DNA of 64,000 nucleotides from Phoronis australis (Eukaryota; Phoronida; Phoronidae), in the NCBI GenBank assembly GCA_002633005.1, contig NMRA01000216.1:406441-470440 (forward strand), in the 5' to 3' direction. Positions 11,201-23,806 of the stretch are shown here, piece after piece. Position numbers and translations under genes: made by a program. Under the pieces are notes generated by a model. That model was not told the origin of the DNA. It made no database searches and saw nothing but the letters and a program-made list of their open reading frames with translations. Positions within the stretch are counted from its first letter, which is position 1; the number at the start of each line of letters is the position of its first letter.

Positions 11201-14200
11201 TGAAATGCTGTTCTAACTTACAAAGCAGGGCATAACACTCATATCTGCCAATAAACGCACAATTACAAAAACAGTTTCACAAAGACAATTAGCCTCACAA
11301 TCACTCACACATGAATGCTAATTTTTTCGCAACATTCATACTGCAACAATTCAAAAAAAGTTGAATCACAATAAAACTAAATTTCAAACATTCTATCCAA
11401 GGCCAAAATCATCATTAATGAAACTTGTTGCTCAGAAATAGACTACGGTCTGGCAGCTACAACCCAATCACAGCCTATCAGCAAAGTTAATCAAAATGTT
11501 TTAGGACTCTAATTGCTGATAAAAGCTCAAATCATCAAGATGCATTATCAAAAATAGCATCTAACTAATCAATCAGACCTCAAAGTACTCCTCTTGTTAA
11601 ACTAAAACAATACTGCAATGCAATTATCAGCTTCCCCCAGTGTATTACACCAGATAATGATTTGGAATAAAGAAATCAAAGTTATCATTCAATCGCAGTC
11701 AATTAGCCCTTGACTATACACACATCCTCTCAGGCCTCAACTCCAACCAACATATACATCAATCGCCACCCACAACCACCTCAGCAATGCAACCGCCATG
11801 TCGCACTGAGAAGAGTACTTTTTTCCCCAACCAGGGTGCCTTTTCTGACATTCTCTGCAAAAGGTTTTTTCTGAAAAATTCCCTTCAAAAGAGTTTATTT
11901 CAAAGCACAACAAACGGTTTCTTTGTCCAACTGCAAGCATCCACATAACGGTTATCAACATTATATTTTACCTATGTAGCAAAACATGTACTCATTTTTG
12001 ACATTTGATCTCTTCTTGTACTATATCAGGCTATTAGGTTAAAAGGACAGATGTCCAATACTTCAGGTCTGATGAAACGAATTATCCCCTACAAAATGGT
12101 GACGTTTCAGCACCAAATTTCATCGGAACCTCCCTACAAATGGATCTCTTTTTTGAAGGTCGGTCTCTCGGAGGGTGGGCATCCTTATTCTTAACCTGCA
12201 ACCTTTCCCCTTCCCTCAATACCCATTGATGTTCCTATGGCAACAGAAGTCTGTATAATTGGTTTCTGACCCCAAGGACTTCTTGACAGTGGTTCTGCAC
12301 ATTTTAGATTTATCACACTGATAGCGAGACTAGACCCAGAAATACCTGGTTAGATTCAGGTTGGTGATAAGACCTGACCAAACTCCTTAGGTTAGTCTGG
12401 TCATAAGCTCCAACCATAACTACCCCCATATGGAATAACAACAGCCAACTGTCCCAATATAATGCAATGTTTTGAAACTCACATCAGGTCCACACACAAA
12501 TCATCAGTTGACCCTCCAATAGTGGTCAAGTTGAGATTAAATCGTACAGACTTTTTGAAGAATGAGTCTTGGCTATGCCTGCGTCTCTCCATCATGATCT
12601 GTAAAAGTGCCTGCAGTTTCCACGATGATATCTGGTTATCTGCTATTTGCTAGTTGAAACATGTGCTCCGTTGAGCATGACAATATCGGAACGTCAGCTT
12701 TGAAATCACATATATTGATGTGCTCGGTTACAGACGTATGGAGCAGACACAAAGGACTAAATTAGACATAACAAGATTTCCTAGGGAAACCCGAGATTTT
12801 TCAATCAGCCAAAAAATCTTTGCCAACTATTAGCACAAAAAGTAGTTAATCTCAAATAATTTGGGTCCAGTTGAATTAAGGATGGCGTTGCCTAGGCGAC
12901 GATCACCAGGCACGCAGGTTTAATACAAGCAATAATACAAGTCTAATAAAATTTGTCAAAGCATTTCCAGCATACAAAAGCATTAGGCTTATCTAATCAA
13001 GGGAAAAATTAGCTGATATGTTGCCTATAGCAACCTCAAGGACATTGGCCAAGACACTGAATACTAATTGGAAATAAATATCCATCAATCCCACAAGAAG
13101 TACACTGAGTTAGAAGTCTTACTGGATAATACTGCTTACAGGTATCCAATATTATGTAATAACAGTGGTTTAAGAACAACTGACCTCAGACATTGAAATT
13201 GTGGCTCATCACTGGGAAATAAAACCATTGCCAACTAATCTCCTGAACTGGGAGTTGACGTTAGTTTAAAACATCAATCCATGCAAAACTACAAAAAAAA
13301 TTCGGCTCTTTTTAAAAACACAATTAGGGGCAAAATGCTCGAAAATGACAGATAAGCGCAATAACTAAAAAACTGATTTAAGTCAATGATTTGTGAGAAA
13401 CATTACTTTCTAATAACATTTTAGTCATGAAGGTAACTTCGTTGGGATCATAGACTGAACCTGTTATTAGCTGTTATTTGCCATCAGCTCTATTATCATC
13501 ACTTCTGTAGTCTTGGTTTAGTCAAAGACTTTATAAAGCTCATCGTAATTTCCCTCAATTCCCTAGAGGCATCGTAATTGTACGCCTCAATGTTGCACAT
13601 CAAAACTATGCAAGTTTTTTTTTGTTTTTTTTTTTTTGTCTGAAAGTGCGCATGTGGGTTGTGTTAAGTACAGTTAAACTCAGAAACACTACAAAAGAAT
13701 TTTGACAAAATTTCATGAGAAAGACCAATAAATTGCTATGTGGAGATGGTACTGAGGCATCGTGTTTTCTCATGAGCGATCTTTCATACAACAATATGAG
13801 GACAAACTTCGTGGCAATACACCCACTGCACGTGCGCTAAAACTTTTGTGCCAATGTGAATGAAATACCAAAGAAAAGAAGAGGAGGCTAGTGTCATTAC
13901 TTCTATTTTTAAGCAATCATAAGTTAGGCTCGCGAATTTCGAACACAAATTACCAAATTCGCACGTTTTTCACCTAACATTATTGGGAATGCCAGACAAA
14001 CAGTGGAGATGAAGTAGAACCTGAAAATGGTGAAGCTCAAATTTGGGGCTACATCGCAGTCTTTTACTTTCAGAATTCGGAAAACAAAATTTCCGCCATA
14101 TTGTGTATTCTAAACTGGTACGATTTTACCTGAATGTTGCATAAAAATTAATGAGCAAGCACTTTGCGTCTCGTTTATTTTAATTTCATGTATCACCACA

Positions 14201-14701
14201 CAATATGAGTGAATCGCGCTATGGCATTATTGTTGTCGTGTACGTGATCGCCTATGAGAATAGCCACGTTAATGGCAGTTTGCAGACTTTCCGCTTCACG
14301 AATGAATTGAGAAAAACGTTTTAAGCAAACAGTGAAATGAAACTAAAATAGTGAACTCTCATCCTAACGTACTACAATAAAAAGTGCATTCGTGGATATG
14401 ACGAACGCAATAAAATGCACCACAAATAAGACTGCTGTTTGAGGACATGTGATACAGCTTGACAGAATATCACTTCCAATTGTTATCTTGGCTGTTTGAA
14501 CATAACCAACATCATACGTTTCTACACCTTCCACCTTATTTTACAACTTGAATAGCCAAATCTCAAAATTTTCTGCAACTCATACAATCAGAGCAACATT
14601 AACAAGAATATCTTCTGGAATGTGCTCCATCTCAATGAACGACATCATCTTCAACCAGTTTGATATTGTTTAAAAATTTTGGTCAGAAAGCTATTTCTTA
14701 C

Positions 14702-14740
14702 CATCTAAACGTCGTCCATACGATGGTGGTACAGCCCTTT
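14702..14740 (-). CDS. rap1gap: RAP1GAP-like linker exon (39 nt)
   Basis: Acceptor TATCCTTTCTGTCAAAG and donor GATG|GTAAGAAA bound a phase 1-1 exon. Two leading bases (AA) join to the G left by the exon at 26892-27046 to make Glu; then come RAVPPSYGRRLD, and the final G joins AC of the next exon to make Asp. The run L-D-L...V-P-P-S-Y...D-L-F-E-M across the joined exons resembles the vertebrate RAP1GAP stretch LDLSRVNLVPSYTP...DLFEM as I remember it, which supports the assignment. Other frames stop or give unlikely peptides. Confidence 0.78.
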
Positions 14741-17049
14741 CTTTGACAGAAAGGATACATGTTCACTCACTAACAAACCAAATGCCCACACAGCAGAGAC
14801 AAATTGGAGCACCCTTAGAAGAGGACTAGGATTGATAAATTACTAGGAAAGATAACCCATATGGGACTCATGCACAGATATCAGCAAAAGAGGCAACCAC
14901 AAAATAAATCACCTCCAGTAACGGAAATAGACTTTTTGACACATCGCACACACTGTCCTATTGTTGTAAATGAATACCTATGTACTGTAGCTGACCTACT
15001 TCTACACTTCAAACAGTTTCCTTTTCTTCTTTTTATCCACAGCAATAATGACCAACATGATAAGGATGTGCTGTCATGGAGCCTAGCCAACTGAATAAAA
15101 AATTACTCTAAGTTTATACAATAAATCCCTTCCACAAGTAAAAAGACTGTATTTAAAATACAATAATATGTATACACAATACTAGCGGTTATTTAGGAAT
15201 ACACTCGCAGCACAAACATCTCAGACTAAGAGCTAACAGTATTGAAAGCTGCACACGTTCATTCAAAAACCTCCTAGCAGCATCGATCACGTTAATGCTA
15301 AACTGTTCATCCCATTCAGTCCCTCACTGAATCATCTGCAGAATAATGTGAACTTTAAGTTGTAAGCCAAAGGGTAAAAACAATATTAAAAAATACAGAA
15401 AACCCCATTTCTACAGGAAATGACAGGAAAAAACAATAGCTATCTTTTTACAAAGGTCAGCTATTTGTCATACCGCAAGCAGAGCTCCCATAAGAATTAC
15501 CAATGTGTCAATCTCACAGTCACGGTATCTAATCTTTACACACCTGTGGCATACACACGTAGATTAATATCATAAAGTTTTAAGTCAGTAACGCATTGCA
15601 TTTATAAACACAAAATATTTTGTAAAGCAACTTCATAGCTGCATTACTATTGATCATCAAATTACATGTAAACCGCACTTTTCTATTTATACACATGTAA
15701 TGGTAATTGATTACCAGTTGAGGTGGAGAAAGTCCAGTTTAACTACAAAAACGCTACATCAGGTACCACTACATCAGGTACCAATCAAGTTTTTAATGTC
15801 AACACCTGAAGTGTGGGCAAGTTTATCTAAATTAGTTTGTGTTCACTATAAAATCTGAGTCAAGAACTGGTGAAGCTTATCAGCGACCACTTGAGAAGGC
15901 TGTTGGCACAGATGGAAATCTCATGCAATGACAGATCTATAACTTTAGAAATCATTACACCGATTACAGCCACATTCGCCCACAGAAGGAAAAGGAAATT
16001 TATTTTCTTTCAGATTTAAACCTGTTCCAGGGGGGTTCTGGAGTTTACATCAGGGCTTGAACTTTTCTCTATCACGCTCCGCAGGTGTTTTCATGAACGA
16101 TGTCTTTTTTTCATGAACGCAAATCTTTTTAGCAATACACATTTTTTTCTTCTCAACCACAGTTCCGTTCTTACTAAACCGGCTATCTTCTCTATAAGTA
16201 CCTTGAACTGATCACAATAGCAATTACTTGTTCATCAGCAGAGTTCTTTTCTTCAAACCGCAGAATGACAGTGTTCATGCTATTAACAACAGATTCAATT
16301 ACAAAATGTATTTGTTCATCACTTGACAAGGGGCAGTTTTGCACTTGTGACTACAATACATTAAAAATTTGAAATTCATCCGGTGGTATCCCAAGCCTCC
16401 AACACACTTCAGGTGTTTTAAAGCAATTTGCTACACTAGTTTCAAAAATATTTGTACAAATGTGTGGATGCACATCTTTCTAAATTTTATAAGATTTCAC
16501 TCCCAGGGAGGGTGTGCTACCTCCATAAAGCCCCCTACAACAGTGCTGTAAGTCAACCTGAAACCACAGAACAATGTGCACAGCATCTTATGTCCTAGCC
16601 AGCAATTATGAATGTTTCATTTTGATAAGTTGGGATTCCTACAGCCATTTACCACAGTCCCTGGACTTTAGGACCACCTTCTTTAGTCTGGAGATCAGGG
16701 AACACAGATTGGTGTCATTGACAGTTGTCTGCATGTGACAATATTCTTTCTCAACCATTTTATTCACTGCGGATTAAAAAAAATTAAATCCGTCTTTAAA
16801 ATTAAACCTTTGAATCAGCAAAAATCGGTAAACTACATAAGAAGAAAGGAGAAATAATGTGCATTACAACTACCAGTTTCTGCATATCTCAACCTCTATT
16901 GTGTAACCTGTATGAGCAACGCTATGGGGAGACTTGGCTTGGGCACACCATCACCACCACAACCACAACCACCAGAGTGATCTTGATACCCCCCAAAGAA
17001 TGCAGTGAAATTTGAATGGAGGACTATCTCATGATTCCCAGGAAATGAT

Positions 17050-17200
17050 CATTGTTCAGGAGAAAAGAACACTCTTCAGGAGAAACCAAATGCGGTGAAT
17101 GAGAAAAGAAATAGAGTAATTATGAATTGAGTAGTTCGTGAGAAAAGAAATGCAGTGGGTAAGAAAAGAATTGCGTTGATAAGAAGAAGAATGGGTTAGC
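17050..17200 (+). repeat. Degenerate ~20-bp purine-rich minisatellite
   Basis: Loose repeats of a unit like GAGAAAAGAAATGCAGTGGGT: GGAGAAAAGAACACTCTT, GGAGAAACCAAATGCGGTG, GAGAAAAGAAATAGAG, GAGAAAAGAAATGCAGTGGG, AAGAAAAGAATTGCGTT, AAGAAGAAGAATGGGTT. Strongly diverged. Confidence 0.5.
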
Positions 17201-19852
17201 GAGAGCAGTGTGTGGGTCATCAAGGAGGAGAGTTGGTAACCTCCTTGACAACACCCTTTAACAATCAGATCACCAGGAAAACAAAGGTTTTAAAGACAGA
17301 CAAAGAATATCCTCAATAAGGAAAGCCATAAAACTAACGCCAACAAGATAGTTCGTAACTAAGAGCTAACTGTCTGGCACCACTAGCTATTTATCACCAG
17401 ATGTGGTAATTAAGCCATGTGCTAATTACTAAGCTAAGTTCATGATAACATCAGTTTTCAAAAGCATCCAGCAATAATCAGCGTTTAAAGCCTGTTTTCG
17501 ATTTGTAGATTTTCACTCTGGATCTTTTCCTTGTGTGACAGCAAAAATCAAATCCTGTCATGGTAAGGAAAATTACGGGGAAAGGTTTTGTAGGCGTACA
17601 CCACATGCTCCCACATTCGAATTTCACTGTATCCTTCGTGGGTGTAAAGATCACCCTGTGATGTACAAGAGTTAATTTGCCCCGTCCTTTTGCTCAGGCA
17701 GGATACACGTAAGAGGATGGGACGTATCATCAAATGAACAGACATTCTAATGCCCATTATTTCTCTTTTCTTCTGTCGTACTCAAAAGATTTTTTGCCAT
17801 CCAAACAACGAAAAAATTCAATTTCCAAAGACAGATTTAGTCAGCAGTCTCTAANCCTAGTAAATCCCCAAACAATAGAAGTTGGTCATACAAGTCCAGG
17901 TACTGCGATGAGTGAGTGAATAGCATACAAAGCTGTCATCAGGAAATGTGAGGTAGGGACTAATGTTAGAGGTCTAGTTTTGATTTTATTTTTTCAGAAA
18001 GCTGAGCAGAAGGTATTTCCATTTTACTATTGGTTGAAATGCCGAAGTCCTATTAGGGCAACATTTGTCATCAGTTTCATAGTATAAATTAAGCTCAAAT
18101 GAGAATTTTCAACAACAAGACAATGAAATCTCATCCAAAAGAAATTTCTGACACTAAGCAGCTCTCTGACAGACAGAAAACATAATATTTCTTTCCAAAG
18201 CTATTTCCAAAAATGGAGATATTCAGAATAGACAAAAGCCTGATCTTCACTCGGACAAAAAATAAAAGTACTTTTATCCCAGAAATTCTGAACACAAATG
18301 GTGCAGAACTCAGTTTAGCGCAGGTAATGTCAACAATCCTGACCACAATATCATACACTACCAGCCATTCATTGCAGTTGCATTGGATGACGAAATTCTC
18401 CAGTTGTGAAATACACGATTCGCCTCAGGGAGCGCTAATTACAGACATCAAAACACCAGCAATTTTAATTTAGCAAAATCAAGAGAAGGGGCAAAAAGCA
18501 GTCCATCAAATGAGATCAAACAAAAACCAAACAATTGAGCCGTGTGAAAAAGTGTACAAAGAACGGTCTTTGATGAAGAGCTAATTACAAAGCATCCTTC
18601 GCCAATGTAACTCAATATCTCCCTCATGATCATCTTTAACCAGTAAATAATATGTCAATCAAATACTACCAATATTTGTTGTTATTTGGATATGTTAAAG
18701 CAACAGATTGACAGCTGGCTTCTAGTATGAAATGTTCTAAACCATATGATGGCTTTGCTGGTTGGTATATCAATCAAATATTATATCATTATTGTCATTA
18801 TTGTCATTTAGGTGTTTTCAACAAGTTTTATTCAGACGGTTATCACACAGTAGAATCAAACTACATATTCATGCCGATCAAAAAAGGGTGACGGACTTGC
18901 CTTCCTCACTCAAACAGACCAACTTCCACCAATACTTTAGTCTCTGTTCAAATCACTACCACCAGACATTCTTAAAATAGGAAAAGAAAATAACACATCT
19001 TAATAACTGGTGCCATCCAAGATTATTTTCTGCAGTGTCACCAACGTAAAATCGCCCATCAAGAAATTGTGGAAAACACGTCAATTCGCTACGTGGAGCA
19101 AGATGTGCTGCGTTTGAAAGTATTAGAGTCCCTTTTAATTGCTTTTGAGAAGCCTGATTTGAATGAGCGCCAAACAGGTTCGCGACGCACGTTACACTTG
19201 TTTGCATGACTTTCCTGTTACCCCCTTCATTAGTCATTCTTTGCAGTATTTCACACCCGCCGTGACTCACTGTGTGTGTCATCAACTTATGCTATGTGGA
19301 GGCATTACTGTGTCATTTTATCTTCACTTGAGAATAAAACAAGTATGTTTCGAAATATCGTGTGTCTTTTAATTAAGTCGCTAGGTCAGTTACTGTATCT
19401 ATGTTCAGTTGAGAGTAGAGTTTTGTTCCGAAAGTAGAAACGTAACGACTGTGAACAATGAAAAGTGTTGTGCGTTTAACAAATTCTTAATAACTTTGTA
19501 TAGTAATGTGACTGATATTCAATCATTACCAATCTTCAAAACATCATTTTCAGACACCATTGAAGTGACCAGCGTAGCCTTCCACAGACCAAGTTTCTTA
19601 CGATAAAAGCACGAACTCGCAAGCCCTCGGAATATCACGCGTGTAAAAGGCGAGTGTTTCGTGGGCATGCCCTGGAGCTTACATAGCCTAATAGCAACCA
19701 CCGAGGTGATTGGTTGGTGAGGTTCACATTGACAATTAAAACTGTTGTAACCTTAGGTCACGGTTTTAATTGCAAGTCGTCAGTGCTATTGCTTTCTGAT
19801 TCACCCCGGTTGGTGCCATCCTGGTCAGTGATTCTAGCCAGACTTGACAGCA

Positions 19853-19866
19853 GTGCCACCTACTGA
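19853..19866 (-). promoter_or_regulatory. Single CTCF-like motif outside a repeat
   Basis: On the minus strand reads TCAGTAGGTGGCAC, differing from the CTCF core consensus CCASYAGRKGGCRS only at the first base. It lies outside the repeat arrays. A 14-mer with one mismatch can occur by chance. Confidence 0.3.
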
Positions 19867-21258
19867 GTTATACCTTACACAGTGCAGTGTTCATCATACA
19901 TAGTTACAGCAGTTATAATCTCTCGTTAAACCACTCTCACAGAGGGTTGAACTGCACCAGGGCTTTAACTTGTCCAGTCGGACAAGTAGAAATGAAATTT
20001 ACTTGCCCTGACTTATAAGACACTTGTCCAAAGGTAATTAAACTCAAATTATACTTTTCAAATATATATGAATGTTGCACATTATACCTGTCACAAGCTC
20101 AATAAACATGTGTTTGGATTTCACCAGTGAACACGCTACAAGTTTAGCCTGGCTTTTCAATTCAGTTATATGTTTTTCATAAGCTGCTGCGTGAGTCGTC
20201 AACCGTTTGTGACTTTTCAAAGAGTCGATCCTGAACACATCTTACCCAGAGGCAACAGATAAACTGTTTTCGTCGCCGCATTTTATTTCTGGTCGCTATC
20301 ATACCATAACCAGTCAGACAAAATCTTCCTTCCATTTCGGAAGGAGTCAATTCCCGTTTTGTTTATTGGTTTCATACTGTTGCTTGGTGGTTTCACGCCC
20401 TTTGGTTTGGTTACCAGTTGCAAGATAAGAGCTCCTTGACTTGAAGCCATACGCAAACTAAGTATCTATTTCGATATTGCAACTAAAGCCACCGGCGCAG
20501 ACAACAGTTTCCACACATGTCGTAAGACAGTCGAATGTCGTAAAGTTTTATTAACAAGTGCTAGCGAGTTATCGCTACTACACGTGAGTCTTATACGTAA
20601 ATCAAAACTTGTAACGATCAAGTGTCAAAATGTGTTGATGAGCAAATGATTGAAATTTAGCTTTCCGTACTCGTCAGCGTTACCACCCAGGGCGCTTAAA
20701 TTGGGAATCTAAAAAACAGTGCGTGTGCGGTAAGTCGAGCATGGGCGGTCAAAGTCGACATTTTTTCAAAGAGTTGTTGGTTACTGCATGGAGGACCGAT
20801 TTTACCCTGACGGAGCTACACTGACGTCGGACTTCAAGTTAAAATATAAGTCAGGGGATTGAAGTACTGGTCTTCCGTCGACGGCCTGCACACACGATAC
20901 AGTGGTGTCGTGATCCTGAGAGTGATTGGGTGTTTACGTACCTAAAGTATTCCTACAGGCAGTCGTGCATTCTGTAGGGCAAGTTTCTGGAGAATAAAGA
21001 CAGATTAAACAAGGCTCTGATAATAAGCGGTGTATTTTTAAGGGAAGCACTCGATTGTGTAAAGATTTGCTTCTCACTGGACACTTAGGCAACCAAGCAC
21101 TACTAATGATTGACATGTCTTCTTATTGAATACTTTCAACAGTGTAACATTTTATATACATTGTATATTTCTTTTTGAGTTGGAAGCCAACACTGCTGAT
21201 ATTATTCAAAGCACTGCTCAACAATTGACCTATCGCCAGGATTATGACGGACGGCTTA

Positions 21259-21330
21259 ATTGACCAATCAGAACAAAGCATTCTTGGCACACCTTCGTCT
21301 GCGTTTCCAAGCCGCCATTATACCCGACAA
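21259..21330. promoter_or_regulatory. CCAAT box and GCCGCCAT block upstream of the THAP pseudogene
   Basis: GACCAATCAGAA is a textbook NF-Y CCAAT box; about 50 bp further lies AAGCCGCCATTATACCC, a YY1-like GCCGCCAT. Both words are typical of CpG-type animal promoters. Direction is uncertain: it may be the relic promoter of the plus-strand THAP gene that starts at 21391. Confidence 0.35.
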
Positions 21331-21390
21331 ACCACACGTAGTCGAGTAAAACTTACTTTAATCTATAGCTCAAGAAATTGTCCGCTAAGA

Positions 21391-21720
21391 ATGGGGAAAC
21401 GGTGTTGATATGGCGTGTGTAGCACCGACAACCGTTATGCTGCTCCAGAATAATATCCCGTCATTTTTTGGCATGTCCTAAGCCGAGAAATGGTGTTGAA
21501 AAGCGTAAACTATGGATCAAACTGTACGGCCACACGAGCAGCTGAACTTAGCGATGTTGCTTGATAACTCGAAGGCTATAATAAACACAAATATATTAGT
21601 TCCAAGATACGCACTTTTCAGCTTGGTGGCTATGGTGAAGGGCTATCTCAGATTGTGACTCCCAAGTTTCCTACGTCTGACCGCCTTTGTCTCGACACCT
21701 GCTGGATCTCAGCACTCTAG
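21391..21720 (+). pseudogene. Decayed THAP zinc-finger gene fragment
   Basis: Reads ATG G-K-R-C then an in-frame TGA, then Y-G-V-C-S-T-D-N-R-Y in the same frame. This is the start of a THAP DNA-binding domain (C-x4-C then D-x-R-Y). After a frame change come PKPRNGVEKRKLWIKLYG (THAP: FPKP...K..W...CGRP). After another come RPHEQLN, and after another NKHKYISSKIRTF (THAP: NKHTYVCSKHF). At least three frameshifts and two stop codons break it, and the second Cys pair has decayed (Tyr for Cys in the CGRP position). THAP domains occur in P-element-type transposases and in host transcription factors; which parent this had is unclear. It lies in the antisense direction in a rap1gap intron. Confidence 0.65.
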
Positions 21721-22186
21721 CGGTATAGTCCCCAGAAATTGTTGTTTTCAAGGACATTTTTATTTTATGTTTTTTTTTAATTATTTCAACCTAACAGAGG
21801 TACATTTTTGTTATTCATAAACCCGTAGGCTGGCATTCAACTGAACTTCTCTCCCGGTCAAAATTCAGAGATTCGATCTGCACAGGGAGGGGCACTGGAT
21901 TACTGCCGGTAACTCAAAGCCTTGTCGAGCTGTTGTCACTAAACATAAACTGTTGAATTACTTTTTGACGTGTACCTCTAGTATACACTATGTCTGTAGA
22001 GTTAGACAGAGCTCATTTTGAAGTTGTTCAAACATGATATTTAGATTTATGAAGCTTTAAAAAAGAATTTGAGTTATTTTNACATATCGTATCAGTGGCC
22101 TTGTCATTTGTCAGGTGAAGGTGGCCCCGAGGCAGAGGGTTTCTTCGGATTTTCGCTGGCTCCTCGAGCCATTTTTTCATCGTCAC

Positions 22187-22202
22187 CTTTACAAATTCCC
22201 AT
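22187..22202 (-). CDS. rap1gap: Candidate alternative first coding exon (MGICK)
   Basis: ATG GGA ATT TGT AAA G then donor AAAG|GTGACG, phase 1, which fits the acceptor of the exon at 14740 (giving M-G-I-C-K-E-R-A-V-P-P-S-Y). It lies about 155 bp downstream (minus strand) of an E-box and GC-box pair in a CpG-rich zone. If the donor is not used, the frame stays open for 32 codons (MGICKGDDEKMARGASENPK then 12 more residues and TGA), a composition that also looks coding, so a short upstream or independent peptide is an alternative. M-G at the start with Cys4 could in principle be lipidated, but the following residues are a weak myristoylation context. Confidence 0.35.
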
Positions 22203-22355
22203 ATCATGAACGTACGATTCTCCGCTGTTGAAAAGCATCGCCTCTTGTCTCTGTCGAAGCGTTTTCAAATAGTGCAAAAACACTCATCGATTCCACCAGG
22301 AACGTCGTTTAGCGACAGTGTATTTGCCTCTGACATCTCGTTCGAATGTCGGGTA

Positions 22356-22384
22356 TCACGTGACTTTTCGCATAGGGGCGGAGC
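22356..22384. promoter_or_regulatory. E-box (TCACGTGAC) plus GC-box (GGGGCGGAGC)
   Basis: A palindromic USF/MITF-type E-box at 22356-22364 and an Sp1/KLF-type GC-box at 22375-22384, 10 bp apart, in a stretch with many CpGs unlike the surrounding AT-rich intron. This is a plausible internal promoter for the minus-strand start at 22202. Confidence 0.45.
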
Positions 22385-23762
22385 TTGCGATAGGTCAATT
22401 TAGGCAATAGGGGTACTCAGTCAGCTGCCAAAATAATGAAGCAAAAACATATCTTGTAAAAAGTCATTAGGCAAATCAAAAATTCAAAAAAATAAGTTTT
22501 TGTTGTCGTGGAACGTGGACAAAATGTTCGAGTTACAAGTTGATTTTTTGCACTCTTGCCTTTGGTTGGGTGCTTCCATTTTGGTGTCAGAAGTGAAAGT
22601 CAATAAAAACATGCGTTTCACCAAGACGAATGAGACAAATCGTCGGGAACCTGGCATGCGCTCAAAACGCTCGGAACTACGCTAGGACCTAGCTAAAATC
22701 AAAACTTTGCCAGATTAGGTGAGATACTGCCGTGTATTTAAATGACAACATGTCACTTTGGCTAGAACTATTCGAATGCAATTGCCTCAGATCGCGTCCA
22801 ATCATGACCTCTTGCATAATCTAAACAACACCTTGGCGATTTGCGCCAGATCTTACCGACACTGAGGACTAAACAAGTGAGTTATCACTGGTACGAAGAA
22901 GTTCTGATCGTTCAGATTTACTATAGTTTCCAAAAATTCACTAACTTGCTCCGCCGTGTGCTTATCCGGACCAACAAATTGGTTGTACTGGGCAGTCGGA
23001 CTACTGTTAATGTCGAGCCCCGTGCACTACACTTACAACTTTTAAAACCGGAGGTCAAATCAAGAGTGATAAACTTTAAATCGGTTGGTTCGAACTGAGC
23101 ATTAGTTCACCTCCATTAAGGTGACTATCACTGTCATGGGTGATATATCAAAATTCAAATAGCTGGATTTATGATGTCCATCAGGTTAATTTCCCAAGTG
23201 ACAAACTAAATACAGGATAACAATCGGGCCACAAATCAATGGGGTGGACACACATTTTACCTTTTATTGATGAGACCTTAGGTTTCATGTCGCAGGACAA
23301 AGCCAGTTCATCAAACAGCAGTTTATCGAACACTGTCAAAAAACTGAAAGTTTGAAGTAAAACCAACAACAGACCCTGAAGCTGGGTTGTCGTTTTCTAC
23401 GTGGGCAAATGTATGTTATGCCAGGTTTGTTTTGAAAATGATTGCAAATGTGCCCAATAAGTGGTGCTAATATACAACCCACATGACATGTCACTATGCC
23501 AAAGCATAAGTTCACAGCACCAGAATTTCTTGTGAGAAAAACAGAAGAATTTATAGTCTTGCGTGTAATCTCTAAGGAAATTGAAAACAAGTAATGACAA
23601 GTAATGTTTTGGCACACAACAGGCATTACTACCCTCCCATACAAAAGTAAAATTGCTTCCCTTTAAACACAAGCAATATTTTGTAGTTATACAGCACTGC
23701 ATTCACCTAATGTAGTTGAAATGATCCAAGCTAAAAAATACAAAACTTGTTCAAACATGGAT

Positions 23763-23806
23763 ATTATCCAAGCTTGGATAACATTGTCCAAGCTTGGATA
23801 ATATTA
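23763..23806. repeat. Double palindrome built on CCAAGCTTGG
   Basis: ATTATCCAAGCTTGGATAA followed at once by CATTGTCCAAGCTTGGATAA. Each half is a perfect palindrome around AAGCTT, and the two together also form a larger imperfect palindrome. Looser relatives lie on either side (TGATCCAAGCTAAAAA at about 23719, TCACCTTGGTCAATATT at about 23808), suggesting a short degenerate array. Confidence 0.7.

Larger units (their letters stand above)
9762..14701 (-). other. rap1gap: Intron between linker exons
   Basis: Non-coding. It holds a small GC-rich MITE (9901-9970), a partial MITE of the TAAAATCTCACC family (about 10326-10455) and a dispersed repeat (about 10700-11200). A minus-strand Cys-containing frame at 11737-11961 lacks phase-compatible splice sites. 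The remainder is unremarkable. Confidence 0.7.

Noticed and set aside
11737-11961. Cys-containing minus frame (F-C-R-E-C-Q-K-R-H) that looks zinc-finger-like
   Set aside because: Cysteine spacing matches no finger I know, and no splice combination fits the phase 1-1 gap between neighbouring exons.
14881-15090. Cys-rich minus frame with C-L-K-C and C-V-R-C pairs
   Set aside because: No recognised domain, no good donor or acceptor, composition like other chance frames.
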